Source: Ruminococcus sp. (GTDB lineage: Bacteria > Bacillota > Clostridia > Oscillospirales > Ruminococcaceae). From it: DNA of 21,520 bases. The stretch covers positions 1 through 21,520 of the forward strand of contig JAILFF010000230.1 in NCBI GenBank assembly GCA_024697705.1, written 5' to 3'. The notes beneath the pieces were generated by a model that was not told where the DNA came from, ran no database searches, and was given only the letters and a program-made list of their open reading frames with translations. Positions 8,201-15,302 of this stretch are shown piece after piece. Each line of letters opens with the position of its first letter. Position 1 is the first letter of the stretch. A program made the position numbers and the translations under genes.

Positions 8201-9037
8201 GAGGAAAAGCTGAAAGCCCTCTCCCCTGCCGACGACGAACCCGCCGTCATCGAGATACATGAGCTTGATATCGGCACGGCGGACGAAGCTTCCGACGAAA
8301 ACGCGGCTGACGAATATCCGCTCGAAGATCTGCCGCCGCAGCCCGACCCCGATACTGTCGAAGAACTCATCGGGCGATATGCGTTCAGATTCTCCGACGA
8401 CGAAACGCGCTCCCCCGCGAAGCGCTCCGTTACCGAGCTTGTCCACGAGGTGCGTATCCGCGACGAGGGAATCCCCGAAAGCACGTTCTTCCCGCAGCTC
8501 GGTAAGTTGGAGGACGAAGAAGCGCGGCTCACGGGAGCGCAGCGCGGCACCTGTACACATTTGTTCATGCAGCACGCCGACTACGACCGCGCCGAAACAG
8601 ACGCCGCCGCAGAGCTCAAAAGGCTCACCGAGACGGGGCGCTTCACCGCGAAGGAAGCAAGCGGCGTTTACATCGACAAGGTGCGCGAGTTCTTCAAAAG
8701 CGACCTCTACCGCCGCATGAAGCGCTCGGGAAAGCTCAGGCGCGAGATGAAGTTCATGATAAAAATGAGCGACGCACGGCTCGGCGAACGCTACAAGGGG
8801 CTTATCTCCCCGAACGGCATGATACAGGGCGTGTGCGACTGCGTTTTCGAGGAGGAGGACGGCTTTGTGCTGGTCGATTACAAGACCGACAACTTCGACG
8901 CCGAAGCCGACCTCGACAAGTATTACATACAGCTTGAACTGTACAAGGCGGCTCTCGATCTCATTCTCCCCATGCCTGTAAAGGCTTGCTGCATCTACTC
9001 GTTCAAGCTCGGCGTAAGCCGGACGATCGACATATAA
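5297..9037 (+). CDS. addA: ATP-dependent helicase/nuclease subunit A (AddA)
   Basis: This 1246-aa protein is the helicase-nuclease subunit of AddAB, which processes double-strand DNA ends and loads RecA at Chi-like sites. Visible motifs: Walker A AAAGSGKT (23-30), motif II DEYQD (412-416), motif III VGDAKQS (from 444), the FHRSKGLEYPFVFL motif near 820, motif VI LLYVALTRAKEHL near 894, and the C-terminal PD-(D/E)XK nuclease in which D1181, D1194 and K1196 (VDYKTD) are the catalytic residues. Length is normal for Firmicute AddA. The ATG at 5297 has AAAGGGGG 7 nt upstream; an upstream in-frame start at 5231 has no such site and adds a non-family extension. The gene addB, usually directly upstream, is absent here; a lipoprotein gene and a MITE-like element take its place. 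All catalytic motifs are intact. Confidence 0.95.
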   Translation: MPEWTSEQLDAIGCVDKGVIVPAAAGSGKTAVLIERTVRLLADKNADVPAENLMAVTFSRDAAEQIRTKLRTALADRITSETDPDTRAWLSRQQEMLPLAKISTINAFCLGLVRDNLAATDYRTGLRICDDTQAAAIINEAMNEVFESYCGAAPERYEQLIDAFTDGNEDSLAARVKQLYDFRRSLAFPDKWTADTAAQLGSEEYFTELLADLLRRLKALFDKADAAFRLEEAAITAMPKKTPTLEKTFCKDSDIVDSLKKAFVTEGDVYTRYKAIFKAARGVKFGQMRFSTKTDAAHAEKQLETVAAAGAARKTVTECIKKLKEAVLAAGPSPKKYMAVSAELFSALTELTVMLEKAVDEKKTDGGLAEFGDIERRAMNLLVTPDENGCPQRTELARTIREQRVFRVMLIDEYQDVNNLEEQIFRAVSDTDDLSVLGKNVFVVGDAKQSIYKFRQANPLLFREAIINARRPEIEGLCEIRLTRNFRSRKNILDFVNMLFVRLMSKDFGDVDYDEGERLRYGANYIGGDPPVTLLINPAHDNAEEEDSEDGGFTPLKYVNFGEEELGIALKIKQMLADGVPVSDGGTLRPCRNSDFCVLSRNNGGCDRMSAALNYVGLRAESERAKGYMGSREIVIMINLLRVIDNRMNDGALASVMLSPIMCFSTAELARLRLYCFGSDGDSQRKHLAQIISAASKTEEDKLKGAEVIELSDPALTEKCRSAQSFLDLCSYLALSLTLEELISRIYEETDIFAAASSAENAAQRRANLRLLTRHAAEYERDATGGISGFLHYLDGVAAAKMDFDQAVTVTAGSDAVSVKTFHRSKGLEYPFVFLTMLGKRFNKRDIYSPLLLSEQYGAGIKYKRHEKLATIGTLAHTALAGHILREQLSEELRLLYVALTRAKEHLFIPLSVDPEVIEKRAAEIIESGGITPDIAADCKCYLEWITCAMLLTDKRGVFLSGVGIDGAEEKLKALSPADDEPAVIEIHELDIGTADEASDENAADEYPLEDLPPQPDPDTVEELIGRYAFRFSDDETRSPAKRSVTELVHEVRIRDEGIPESTFFPQLGKLEDEEARLTGAQRGTCTHLFMQHADYDRAETDAAAELKRLTETGRFTAKEASGVYIDKVREFFKSDLYRRMKRSGKLRREMKFMIKMSDARLGERYKGLISPNGMIQGVCDCVFEEEDGFVLVDYKTDNFDAEADLDKYYIQLELYKAALDLILPMPVKACCIYSFKLGVSRTIDI

Positions 9038-9070
9038 AAGATATAAGATGAAAGATAAAAGATAAAAGAT
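9037..9070 (+). repeat. Short A-rich tandem repeat after addA
   Basis: Directly after the addA stop codon come degenerate copies of AAAGAT / AAAAGAT, the last three (9051-9070) almost exact. No stem-loop with a T tract is present, so this is not an obvious terminator. It is the sort of slippage-prone simple repeat that varies between strains. Confidence 0.6.
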
Positions 9071-9073
9071 ATT

Positions 9074-9102
9074 TTGACCTACAAGCGATCAATGCTTAAT
9101 TT
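9074..9102 (+). promoter_or_regulatory. Weak candidate promoter of the O-acetylhomoserine sulfhydrylase gene
   Basis: TTGACC (9074-9079) and TAATTT (9097-9102) are 17 bp apart. The -35 is good (5/6), the -10 is poor (3/6). If used, transcription would begin near 9108 and the palindrome at 9113-9130 would sit at about +5, a repressor-type position. Confidence 0.35.
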
Positions 9103-9112
9103 TTGGAAAACA

Positions 9113-9130
9113 GACAGTAACATTACTGTC
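9113..9130 (+). promoter_or_regulatory. Palindromic operator candidate upstream of metY
   Basis: GACAGTAA (9113-9120) and TTACTGTC (9123-9130) are perfect 8-bp arms separated by 2 bp, ending 8 bp before the AAAGGAGG ribosome binding site at 9138-9145. Compact dyads of this size usually bind a dimeric repressor. In RNA it would form a small hairpin with too tight a loop to be a riboswitch. The regulator is not identified. Confidence 0.5.
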
Positions 9131-9153
9131 ATAAAATAAAGGAGGTCTTTATA

Positions 9154-10425
9154 ATGAAAGACGAAACACTTTGCCTGCACGCGGGCTATACTCCGGGCAA
9201 CACCGAACCGAGAGTTCTCCCGATAGTTCAGAGCACCACTTACGTTTACGAATCCGCAGAGGAAATGGCTAAGGTCTTTGATGACCCTACCCGTTCGCTG
9301 TGCTACTCGCGCTTCGGCAATCCCACCGTTATGGCGGTAGAGCAGAAAATAGCCGAGCTTGAAGGCGGCGTTGGCGCTATGTGTACCTCTTCGGGACAGG
9401 CGGCTTCTCTGCTTTCCGTGCTTAATATCTGCGCGGCGGGCGACAAGATCATCAGCTTTTCCGAGATTTACGGCGGCACCGTGAACCTGTTCTCGTTCAC
9501 GTTCAAGCGTCTCGGCATCGAGACCATCTTCATCGGCAAGGACACTACCGAAGAGGAATTCGACAAGGTATTTGCGGAAAACGATCGTATCAGGCTCGTT
9601 TTCGGCGAAACGCTCGCCAATCCCGCAATGACCGTTCTTGATATCGAGCGCATTGCGAACCTGGCGCACAAGCACAATGTTCCGCTTATCGTTGACAACA
9701 CGTTTGCCACGCCGATCTTCTGCAAGCCTATCGAATTCGGCGCGGATATCGTTGTTCACTCGACCACGAAATACATGGACGGTCATGCGGTACAGGGCGG
9801 CGGCGTTATCGTTGACAGCGGCAAGTTCAACTGGGACAACGGCAATTATCCCGAGCTTTCCGAGCCCGACGAGAGCTATCACGGCATTTCGTACACGAAG
9901 ACCTACGGCAACATGGCGTACATAATCCGCGCGAGAATGAACCTCATGCGCGATTTCGGCGTATATCCCGCGGCGCACTCGGCGTTCCTGCTGAATCTGG
10001 GTCTTGAAACGCTGCCTGTCCGCATGAGACAGTACAACGACAACGGACTTGCGGTAGCGAACTTCCTTAAAAACGACCCGCACGTCGAGTCGATAAAGTT
10101 CCCCGCGCTCGAAAGCGACAGCGACCACGCGCTTTTCAAGAAATATCTGAAGGGCACCTGCGCGGTAATTTCGTTCACGATAAAGGGCGGAAGAGACACG
10201 GCTATGAAGTTCATCAACGCGCTTAAGCTGGTATCGAACGAAGTCCATGTAGCGGACATTCGTTCGTGCATACTGCATCCTGCGAGCACGACGCATCGTC
10301 AGCTGACGGACGAGCAGCTTGAAGCGGCCGGCATCGGACAGGGACTTGTAAGGCTTTCGGTAGGGCTTGAAAATATTGATGATATCATAGAAGATATCAA
10401 ACAGGCTTTTGCTGCGATAGACTGA
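9154..10425 (+). CDS. metY: O-acetylhomoserine sulfhydrylase (aminocarboxypropyltransferase), PLP-dependent
   Basis: This 423-aa Cys/Met-metabolism PLP enzyme most likely converts O-acetylhomoserine and sulfide into homocysteine and acetate in methionine synthesis. The PLP lysine is K206 in HSTTKYMDGH; D181 of VDNTFATP should bind the pyridine nitrogen; SRFGNPT (52-58), the CTSSGQAA stretch (77-84) and the HPASTTHRQL motif are all typical of the MetY subgroup. Length (about 425-430 in the family) and the long insertion around WDNGNYPELSEPDESYHG favour O-acetylhomoserine sulfhydrylase over cystathionine gamma-synthase. ATG is preceded by AAAGGAGG at 8 nt. There is no SAM riboswitch or T-box leader, which often control such genes in Firmicutes; only the palindrome at 9113-9130 is seen. 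A methionine gamma-lyase or other family member is less likely. Confidence 0.93.
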   Translation: MKDETLCLHAGYTPGNTEPRVLPIVQSTTYVYESAEEMAKVFDDPTRSLCYSRFGNPTVMAVEQKIAELEGGVGAMCTSSGQAASLLSVLNICAAGDKIISFSEIYGGTVNLFSFTFKRLGIETIFIGKDTTEEEFDKVFAENDRIRLVFGETLANPAMTVLDIERIANLAHKHNVPLIVDNTFATPIFCKPIEFGADIVVHSTTKYMDGHAVQGGGVIVDSGKFNWDNGNYPELSEPDESYHGISYTKTYGNMAYIIRARMNLMRDFGVYPAAHSAFLLNLGLETLPVRMRQYNDNGLAVANFLKNDPHVESIKFPALESDSDHALFKKYLKGTCAVISFTIKGGRDTAMKFINALKLVSNEVHVADIRSCILHPASTTHRQLTDEQLEAAGIGQGLVRLSVGLENIDDIIEDIKQAFAAID

Positions 10426-10449
10426 TACAAGCAAAGCAAGAGCAAAAAT

Positions 10450-10642
10450 CAAAAGTCTCGGGAAGGATTTCCCCCAAAGACCGAGCGGTTAAAGTCTCAT
10501 GAAAACAGCGAGAAATTGATCGGCTCAAAAATCAAATCGGCAATTTCAAGAATTACGTACCAAAACCCGCAGGCGAAAAGCTCTGCAAGACAGTACGGAA
10601 ACAATGAAATGCCGATTTTTTTGCGAGAAGAGCAGGACTTAA
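10450..10642 (-). repeat. Dispersed intergenic repeat, copy A (degenerate)
   Basis: This is the most decayed of three copies. It keeps the outer AAAAGTCT..GGAAGG end, the GAGCGGTTAAA block shared with copy B, the core AAATCGGCAATTTC (10534-10547), the AGTACGGAAACAA block matching AGTACAGAAACAA in copy C, and the second core arm GAAATGCCGATTTTT, which has lost one T. The GGGGGAAACCC hairpin present in B and C has lost one arm here (only TTTCCCCC remains). It has the same orientation as copy C and is opposite to copy B. Boundaries are approximate. It fills most of the space between metY and the lacZ terminator. Confidence 0.7.
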
Positions 10643-10671
10643 CAAGTTCAGACAGACGATATTTCGCAAAA

Positions 10672-10705
10672 AAAAGGCTTTGCGTGTTTTTCCGCAAAGC
10701 CTTTT
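10672..10705. terminator. Bidirectional rho-independent terminator between metY and lacZ
   Basis: AAAAGGCTTTGCG (10672-10684) pairs perfectly with CGCAAAGCCTTTT (10693-10705), with an 8-nt loop. T-rich sequence follows on the plus strand (GTTTTTA) and an A run precedes it, which is the T tract of the minus strand. It ends 4 nt beyond the beta-galactosidase stop and serves that gene and, from the other side, metY. Confidence 0.9.
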
Positions 10706-10709
10706 GTTT

Positions 10710-13700
10710 TTATTCGAGCGATATCCTGTAATGCCCTGTGAATCCCTCTCCGCCCGAGGGTATCCTGTACGCTTCCGCAAGCTGCGGTCCGCACGCCGCC
10801 GAGCCTACACCCGCCATCGCGAAATCCGCACAAAGCACTGTGAGCCCGCACTTTTCAAGCTCGAAATTGTGCTTCTTCCCGGCAAGCTCCTCCTGCGTGT
10901 ACTCCGACAGGCTGAACGAAAATCCCTCCCGACCCGAGATCCGCAGCACAGCGCCGCCGTCCGAAACGGTCAGCTCCGTGCAGCCGTAATGCGAGCCGTT
11001 CTCCTGCGGACGAATGTAGTCCTCGTGCATCTCGCCGACCTTCGCCGAAAATCTGCCGTACCACGAAGCAAGCCGCTTGTCAATATAGCTCTCGCCGGGA
11101 CCGTACCCCAGCCATTCCGCGGCGTCAAAATCTCTCGGCAGGAAAAATCTCAGCCCGAAACGCGGCAGCAGCGATACCTTTTCGTCCGTGACGATATGCG
11201 CCGTTACGTCGATCTCCCCGCTGCCGTCGATGACATACTTAGCTTCTACCCGAGCAAACGGCGTGTGTATGCTCCTTCCGAACGACTGCTTCGACCTGAT
11301 GACAACGCAGCCGCCCTCGCTCTCCGCCGACGTTTCGTAGACCTTTACGACCGGGGCGTTCATGTAGAGCTGATACCATTCGCCCTTCATAACGTCGTTG
11401 TCGGTGGGGGCGCGGAAGAAGTTGAACTCCGCAGGCTTTGCAAGGATATTTCTGCCGTTTTCCGAAAGCTCGGTGAACATGGCTTTGTGGCGGTCGAATA
11501 TCAAACGCTTATCGCCGACTGCCACGATAAATTCAAGCGGCGACCGTACGAGCCCGGGCGCTTCGTCGAACGGCTCCGACAATGCGGGCGGCTCCTCGTC
11601 GGAAAGCTTTATCTGCTCGAAGCAGACCTCTTCATCATGCGAGCGCTCGGTAAACGAAAAACGTATGTATGCCCCCGCGGGCATCTCCGAAATGCGGGGA
11701 ACAGATATCTCGGTGCTGCCGAGCGGCGGTATCGAAAAGCTGATGCTCCCGCCGCACACGAGCTCGCCCGCGGCGCTCACCCGATAATCGCACAGAAGGC
11801 GCTCTCCGGGGTCGGTGAAGGACAGCAGATTCGTGAAGATAAAGCGGTCGGGCTGCGAACCGCGTGTCACCCGCACCGGACGGTACGCCTGCTTGACCTC
11901 CATAAGCCCCGTGTGCGGCGTGCGGTCGGGGTAGCAGAGCGCGTCCATGCAGAAATTGCCGTCGTTGTGAAGCTCACCCGTGAAGTTCATGGCATGAACT
12001 ACGTTCATGCCGTCGCCGCCGTAGCCGTATTTCACCTTACCGTCAGCCGTCTTGCCGAGAATTATCGCGTGGTCTGCCCATTCCCAGACAAGCCCGCCGC
12101 ACAGACGGTCGCTCGTTAAGAAAAGCTCGGTGTAATCGCCGAGATCGCCGGGACCGTTGCCCATCGCATGGCAGTATTCGCAGAGCAGGAACGGGCGCGT
12201 TTCATCGTCGCGGGCGAGGAATTTGCGAATATCGTCGGGCGAGGTGTACATCTCGGAAACAACGTCGAGCACATCGTCGGGCGTGTCGTCAAGGCGGTGA
12301 GTGCTTTCGTAGTGGACGAGCCGCGTGTCGTCAAGCGACTTGACAAGCAGCGCCGCGTCGCGGAAATTCTCGCCGTAGCCCGATTCGTTGCCGAGCGACC
12401 AGAAGATAACGCACGGGCGGTTGATATCGCGGGTGACGAGCAGCCGCGTGCGGGAAAGTATCGCCTCACGGAAGCGCTTGTCCGAAGCCAAAAGTGCGAT
12501 GCCGTTATAGCCCTTAGTCCATTTGAGGTCGTTCCACACGGTCACGCAGCCGTGCGATTCGATGTCGGCTTCGTCGATGACGTACAGCCCGTATTCGTCG
12601 CAAAGGCGGTAAAATTCGGGCGCGTTGGGGTAGTGCGAGGTCCTGACGGCGTTGATGTTATGGCGCTTCATCAGTTCGAGGTCGCGGCGCATTTTTTCCT
12701 CGTCGGCGTAGTAGCCCGTGTCGGGGTAGCTGTCGTGGCGGTTCACGCCGAAAAGCCTGATATGCCGTCCGTTGAGCTTCAAAACGCCGTTTTTGACGTA
12801 CACTTTTCTGAAACCGACCATTTCGCCGATAAGCTCGCCGTCCGTTTCGATAACGAGCTTGTAAAGGTAAGGCGTTTCGGCAGACCACAGCTTAACGTTT
12901 TCCACCTTGCGGGTGAAAGGCTTACCCTCCGCGGCTTCGCCCTCGCAGATAAGATTTTCGCCGTCAAAAAGGCGTATCTTAGCCGCCGCGCCTTTCACTG
13001 AGACCGTCAGCAGACCGTTTTTGCGGCTCTTGTCGGGAACGGCGGTCACGCGGTAGTCGGCAAGGCTGTTTTCGGGGCGGGAGAGCATATACACATCGCG
13101 GAAGATACCCGAAAGGCGGAACTTGTCCTGGTCTTCGAGGTAAGTTCCGTCGCACCATTTCAGCACGGCGGCGGTGACGGTATTTTCGCCCTCGCGCAGA
13201 AACTCGGTGACATCAAATTCGTAGGTATGGTGCGACACCTGCGAATACCCCGCGAACACGCCGTTCACGTAGAGATAAAGGCAGCTGTCCGCGCCCTCGA
13301 AGCAGAGAACGCGCCGCAGACCGTCGGGCGTGTAGTTATAGGCGCGGCGGTACACCCCGACGGGGATATCATCGGGAACGAACGGCGGGTCAAACGGAAT
13401 AGGATAATTCACATTGGTATACTGCGGTCTGTCATAGCCGTGCAGCTGCCAGTTCGAGGGAACGGGTATCTTCGCGGGAAAAAGCAGCTCGGGAAAGTCG
13501 TCGGGCAGGTCGATAATGCTGTCGGTATAGTAAAACTCCCACTCGCCGTTAAGCAGCTCGAAGCGCTCCGAACTCGTTCTTTCGGCGAAGGGGTCGGCGC
13601 TTTTCGCAAACGGGATAAAGTAGCTGTGCGGAGCGCACTCCCCCACCGACAGCGCGGCGGGGTTCTCGTGGTATATCATAAAGCTTTTGGCGGAGCCTTC

Positions 13701-13724
13701 GGCGGCTATCTGTGCTATGTTCAT
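10710..13724 (-). CDS. lacZ: Beta-galactosidase, glycoside hydrolase family 2 (LacZ type)
   Basis: This 1004-aa enzyme hydrolyses terminal beta-galactosides such as lactose. Order of parts: sugar-binding jelly-roll with VPSNWQLHGYDRPQYTN (88-104), immunoglobulin-like domains, the TIM barrel with GVNRHD (326-331), acid/base Glu447 in SLGNESGYG, nucleophile Glu516 in LCEYCHAMGNG, WEWADHAI near 545, and the C-terminal small-chain domain (Bgal_small_N type) with FFRAPTDND and GYGPGESYIDK. Length matches E. coli LacZ (1023 aa). There is no signal peptide, so it is cytoplasmic. ATG at 13724 has AAAGGA 10 nt upstream. No sugar permease or regulator gene is adjacent, so the substrate must arrive by a transporter encoded elsewhere. 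The gene stands alone between two oppositely oriented copies of the dispersed repeat. Confidence 0.96.
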   Translation of the reverse strand: MNIAQIAAEGSAKSFMIYHENPAALSVGECAPHSYFIPFAKSADPFAERTSSERFELLNGEWEFYYTDSIIDLPDDFPELLFPAKIPVPSNWQLHGYDRPQYTNVNYPIPFDPPFVPDDIPVGVYRRAYNYTPDGLRRVLCFEGADSCLYLYVNGVFAGYSQVSHHTYEFDVTEFLREGENTVTAAVLKWCDGTYLEDQDKFRLSGIFRDVYMLSRPENSLADYRVTAVPDKSRKNGLLTVSVKGAAAKIRLFDGENLICEGEAAEGKPFTRKVENVKLWSAETPYLYKLVIETDGELIGEMVGFRKVYVKNGVLKLNGRHIRLFGVNRHDSYPDTGYYADEEKMRRDLELMKRHNINAVRTSHYPNAPEFYRLCDEYGLYVIDEADIESHGCVTVWNDLKWTKGYNGIALLASDKRFREAILSRTRLLVTRDINRPCVIFWSLGNESGYGENFRDAALLVKSLDDTRLVHYESTHRLDDTPDDVLDVVSEMYTSPDDIRKFLARDDETRPFLLCEYCHAMGNGPGDLGDYTELFLTSDRLCGGLVWEWADHAIILGKTADGKVKYGYGGDGMNVVHAMNFTGELHNDGNFCMDALCYPDRTPHTGLMEVKQAYRPVRVTRGSQPDRFIFTNLLSFTDPGERLLCDYRVSAAGELVCGGSISFSIPPLGSTEISVPRISEMPAGAYIRFSFTERSHDEEVCFEQIKLSDEEPPALSEPFDEAPGLVRSPLEFIVAVGDKRLIFDRHKAMFTELSENGRNILAKPAEFNFFRAPTDNDVMKGEWYQLYMNAPVVKVYETSAESEGGCVVIRSKQSFGRSIHTPFARVEAKYVIDGSGEIDVTAHIVTDEKVSLLPRFGLRFFLPRDFDAAEWLGYGPGESYIDKRLASWYGRFSAKVGEMHEDYIRPQENGSHYGCTELTVSDGGAVLRISGREGFSFSLSEYTQEELAGKKHNFELEKCGLTVLCADFAMAGVGSAACGPQLAEAYRIPSGGEGFTGHYRISLE

Positions 13725-13817
13725 TTATGTTCGTTCCTTTCTGCATATTTTCGTTCGATTTATGACTGTTTTTATTTGGCGGCTGTATCGCAATGCAATT
13801 ATTTGTAAGGCAGCTGC

Positions 13818-13831
13818 ACGAACTTGTTCGT
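13818..13831 (-). promoter_or_regulatory. Dyad and repeated half-site upstream of lacZ
   Basis: ACGAAC and GTTCGT are perfect 6-bp arms separated by TT, about 95 bp before the lacZ ATG. The half-site word GTTCGTTCC occurs at 13826-13834 and again at 13729-13737, where it overlaps the lacZ ribosome binding site region. This suggests a two-site operator, but I see no convincing -35/-10 pair, so the assignment is tentative. Confidence 0.3.
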
Positions 13832-13885
13832 TCCATTGCTCCCGCCGCTTTTCTTCGCAATCCAAACTGTTCAAAATCATATTGT

Positions 13886-13911
13886 ACGGGCGCACCTGCG
13901 TGTATGCCCGT
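13886..13911. repeat. Small GC-rich inverted repeat upstream of lacZ
   Basis: ACGGGC (13886-13891) and GCCCGT (13906-13911), with partial pairing inside, form a hairpin in an otherwise AT-rich 236-bp stretch (13725-13960) that holds no gene. No T tract follows on either strand. It may be a remnant of a small intergenic repeat element. Confidence 0.4.
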
Positions 13912-13960
13912 GCTATCTCTTCACCGTGATGATATTATTAACCTTCGCGATATTCATTTG

Positions 13961-14192
13961 CGAAAATCGCTTCGCTCTTTCGTAAATATAAAATCGGCAA
14001 TTTGCTTGTTTCCGCTCAATATTGCTGATTTATCGCCTTGCTTGTTTTTGTGAGCTTTTTTATGAAATTGCCGATTTTATCTTTGGACTTTACGGCTTTC
14101 TTTCTTCGATATGATGTTTTAACCGCTCAGTCTCTGGGGGAAACCCTTCTGAAGAAGGGTTCTCCCCCAGACCCCCTTCCTAAGACTTTTGG
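13961..14192 (+). repeat. Dispersed intergenic repeat, copy B
   Basis: This copy starts with CGAAAATCGCTTCGCTCTTT and ends with CCTTCCTAAGACTTTTGG, in opposite orientation to copies A and C. The core is a perfect 16-bp inverted repeat, ATAAAATCGGCAATTT (13988-14003) and its complement (14065-14080), followed by the hairpin at 14134-14170. The end word CTTCCTAAGACTTTTG occurs a second time at 14221-14236, just before the patatin-like gene's end, suggesting a partial tandem duplication. The stretch 13725-14249 contains no gene; this element is its main content. Confidence 0.8.
14134..14170. terminator. Strong hairpin inside repeat copy B
   Basis: CTGGGGG / CCCCCAG and AACCCTTCT / AGAAGGGTT stack into a 16-bp stem with one bulge and a 2-nt turn. 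The same hairpin is found at 21257-21293 in copy C. It may stop transcription leaving the patatin-like gene, but there is no clean T tract, so intrinsic termination is uncertain. Confidence 0.45.
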
Positions 14193-14249
14193 ATCGCCCT
14201 TGCTTTGCGTATTTTTTTAACTTCCTAAGACTTTTGTTTTTTTCTACGA

Positions 14250-15098
14250 CTACTTGTTTATGTATCTTTTTAGGCTCTCTAACGACCACTCGGCGTGTCT
14301 TACACCGTACTCATATAACCGCATTATCTTCCTGCGGTCGTTCTCCGTACGGCTTACCAACACATTCTTCTGCGGACTGTACACAAACACCCGCCCGCTC
14401 TGCCGAAGCTCTTCAAGCTCCCGCAGGCTCTCGTTATACCGCTCGGCTCGCGTTTCCAGCAAACGGCAGAACTCGGGATACTTCCTGTACGCCGCGGCAA
14501 GCAGCTTCTTCGTCGGCTCGTCGAGCTTGACATAGCCCCTCTCGCGGGTGAGTATCACAATAAGCTTGTCGCAGCCGTCGGCAAGCGCCTTTTTGAACGG
14601 TATCGACTCCGCAACGCCGCCGTCCATATATTTCCTGCCGTTTATTTCTATCGGTGGGAAAAGCAGCGGCAGAGCGCAGCTCGCCCGAAGCACCTTGAAA
14701 TCGCGGTCGTCGGGGTCAAGCTCCATGTAGACGGGCTCGGCGGTCTCCAGGTCGGTAACACACGCGAGCTTCTTCGCGGGATTGTTCCGAAGCGCTTCAA
14801 AATCGAAGAAAAGCAGCTCGTTCGGCACCTTTCCGAAAACATAATCAAGATTATAATAACTCCTGTTGGCGGGGTTCAGAAGATGCTTTGTGCCGAAATA
14901 TTCGGGCGTGCAGAAATAATCGCGGATAAGCAGGCGGTTTCGCTCGGGCTGCATCGAGCAGTAGGAAGCCCCGAAAGCTATCCCCGCCGACACCCCGAGA
15001 AAATAATCGGCGACAATGCCGTGTTTCAAAAGCGTGTCCATAACGCCCGCCGAATATACCGTCCTGCTCGCGCCGCCCTCGGCTACTATACCTAACAT
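14250..15098 (-). CDS. Patatin-like phospholipase
   Basis: This 282-aa protein is a patatin-family acyl hydrolase acting on phospholipid or neutral lipid esters. The catalytic dyad is Ser37 in GVSAG and Asp158 in DGG; the oxyanion loop near the N terminus reads EGGASR (residues 7-12). It resembles the E. coli YjjU group of small bacterial patatins. It has no signal peptide and no long hydrophobic segment, so it is probably cytoplasmic or peripherally bound to membrane. ATG at 15098 has GGAGG 7 nt before it. The gene is separated from the ABC exporter operon by the 180-bp palindrome, so it may have its own transcript. The physiological substrate cannot be read from sequence. Confidence 0.9.
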   Translation of the reverse strand: MLGIVAEGGASRTVYSAGVMDTLLKHGIVADYFLGVSAGIAFGASYCSMQPERNRLLIRDYFCTPEYFGTKHLLNPANRSYYNLDYVFGKVPNELLFFDFEALRNNPAKKLACVTDLETAEPVYMELDPDDRDFKVLRASCALPLLFPPIEINGRKYMDGGVAESIPFKKALADGCDKLIVILTRERGYVKLDEPTKKLLAAAYRKYPEFCRLLETRAERYNESLRELEELRQSGRVFVYSPQKNVLVSRTENDRRKIMRLYEYGVRHAEWSLESLKRYINK

Positions 15099-15120
15099 AT
15101 TTTTATCCCTCCAAATTTGA

Positions 15121-15300
15121 AAAAAGTTAATAGTGAATAGTGAATAGTTGTGGTATCGCCTTCGGCGATGTTGCGGATGCTTCGCTCAGCGTTTAATTGA
15201 TCAATTTGAATAGCAAATAATAAGCGGAGCGAAGCGTCCGCAATAACGCGCCGAAGGCGCTCCTTAACTATTCACTATACACTATTCACTATTCACTTTT
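15121..15300. repeat. 180-bp imperfect long palindrome with nested hairpins
   Basis: Both ends carry reiterated GAATAGT/ACTATTC words, and the two halves are imperfect reverse complements around TTGATCAA near the centre. Each arm holds small perfect hairpins: ATCGCC/GGCGAT with a TTC turn on the left, GCGCC/GGCGC with a GAA turn on the right, and GCGGATGCTTCGCT matching the complement of AGCGAAGCGTCCGC. It fills the space between the exporter stop (15303) and the patatin-like start (15098) and ends 2 bp from the exporter stop. No protein is coded. Likely a MITE or similar intergenic repeat. Confidence 0.75.
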
Positions 15301-15302
15301 TA

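Noticed and set aside
9037..9070. A-rich tandem units as a CRISPR fragment
   Set aside because: Units are 6-7 bp with no spacers and no cas genes nearby; it is a simple sequence repeat.
9079..10452. 457-aa open frame on the minus strand opposite metY
   Set aside because: Antisense shadow of a gene with an unmistakable PLP enzyme product; no family motif and low-complexity Arg/Val-rich composition.
10680..12119. 479-aa open frame on the plus strand opposite lacZ
   Set aside because: Shadow of the GH2 gene and begins within the terminator; Arg-rich composition typical of antisense translation.
14038..14220. Small frame in repeat copy B encoding LGETLLKKGSPPDPLPKTFG, with a similar one at 21198-21386 in copy C
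   Set aside because: The peptide similarity follows from the DNA hairpin and ends being repeated. Outside that block the frames diverge, no ribosome binding site is present, and copy A has lost the frame.
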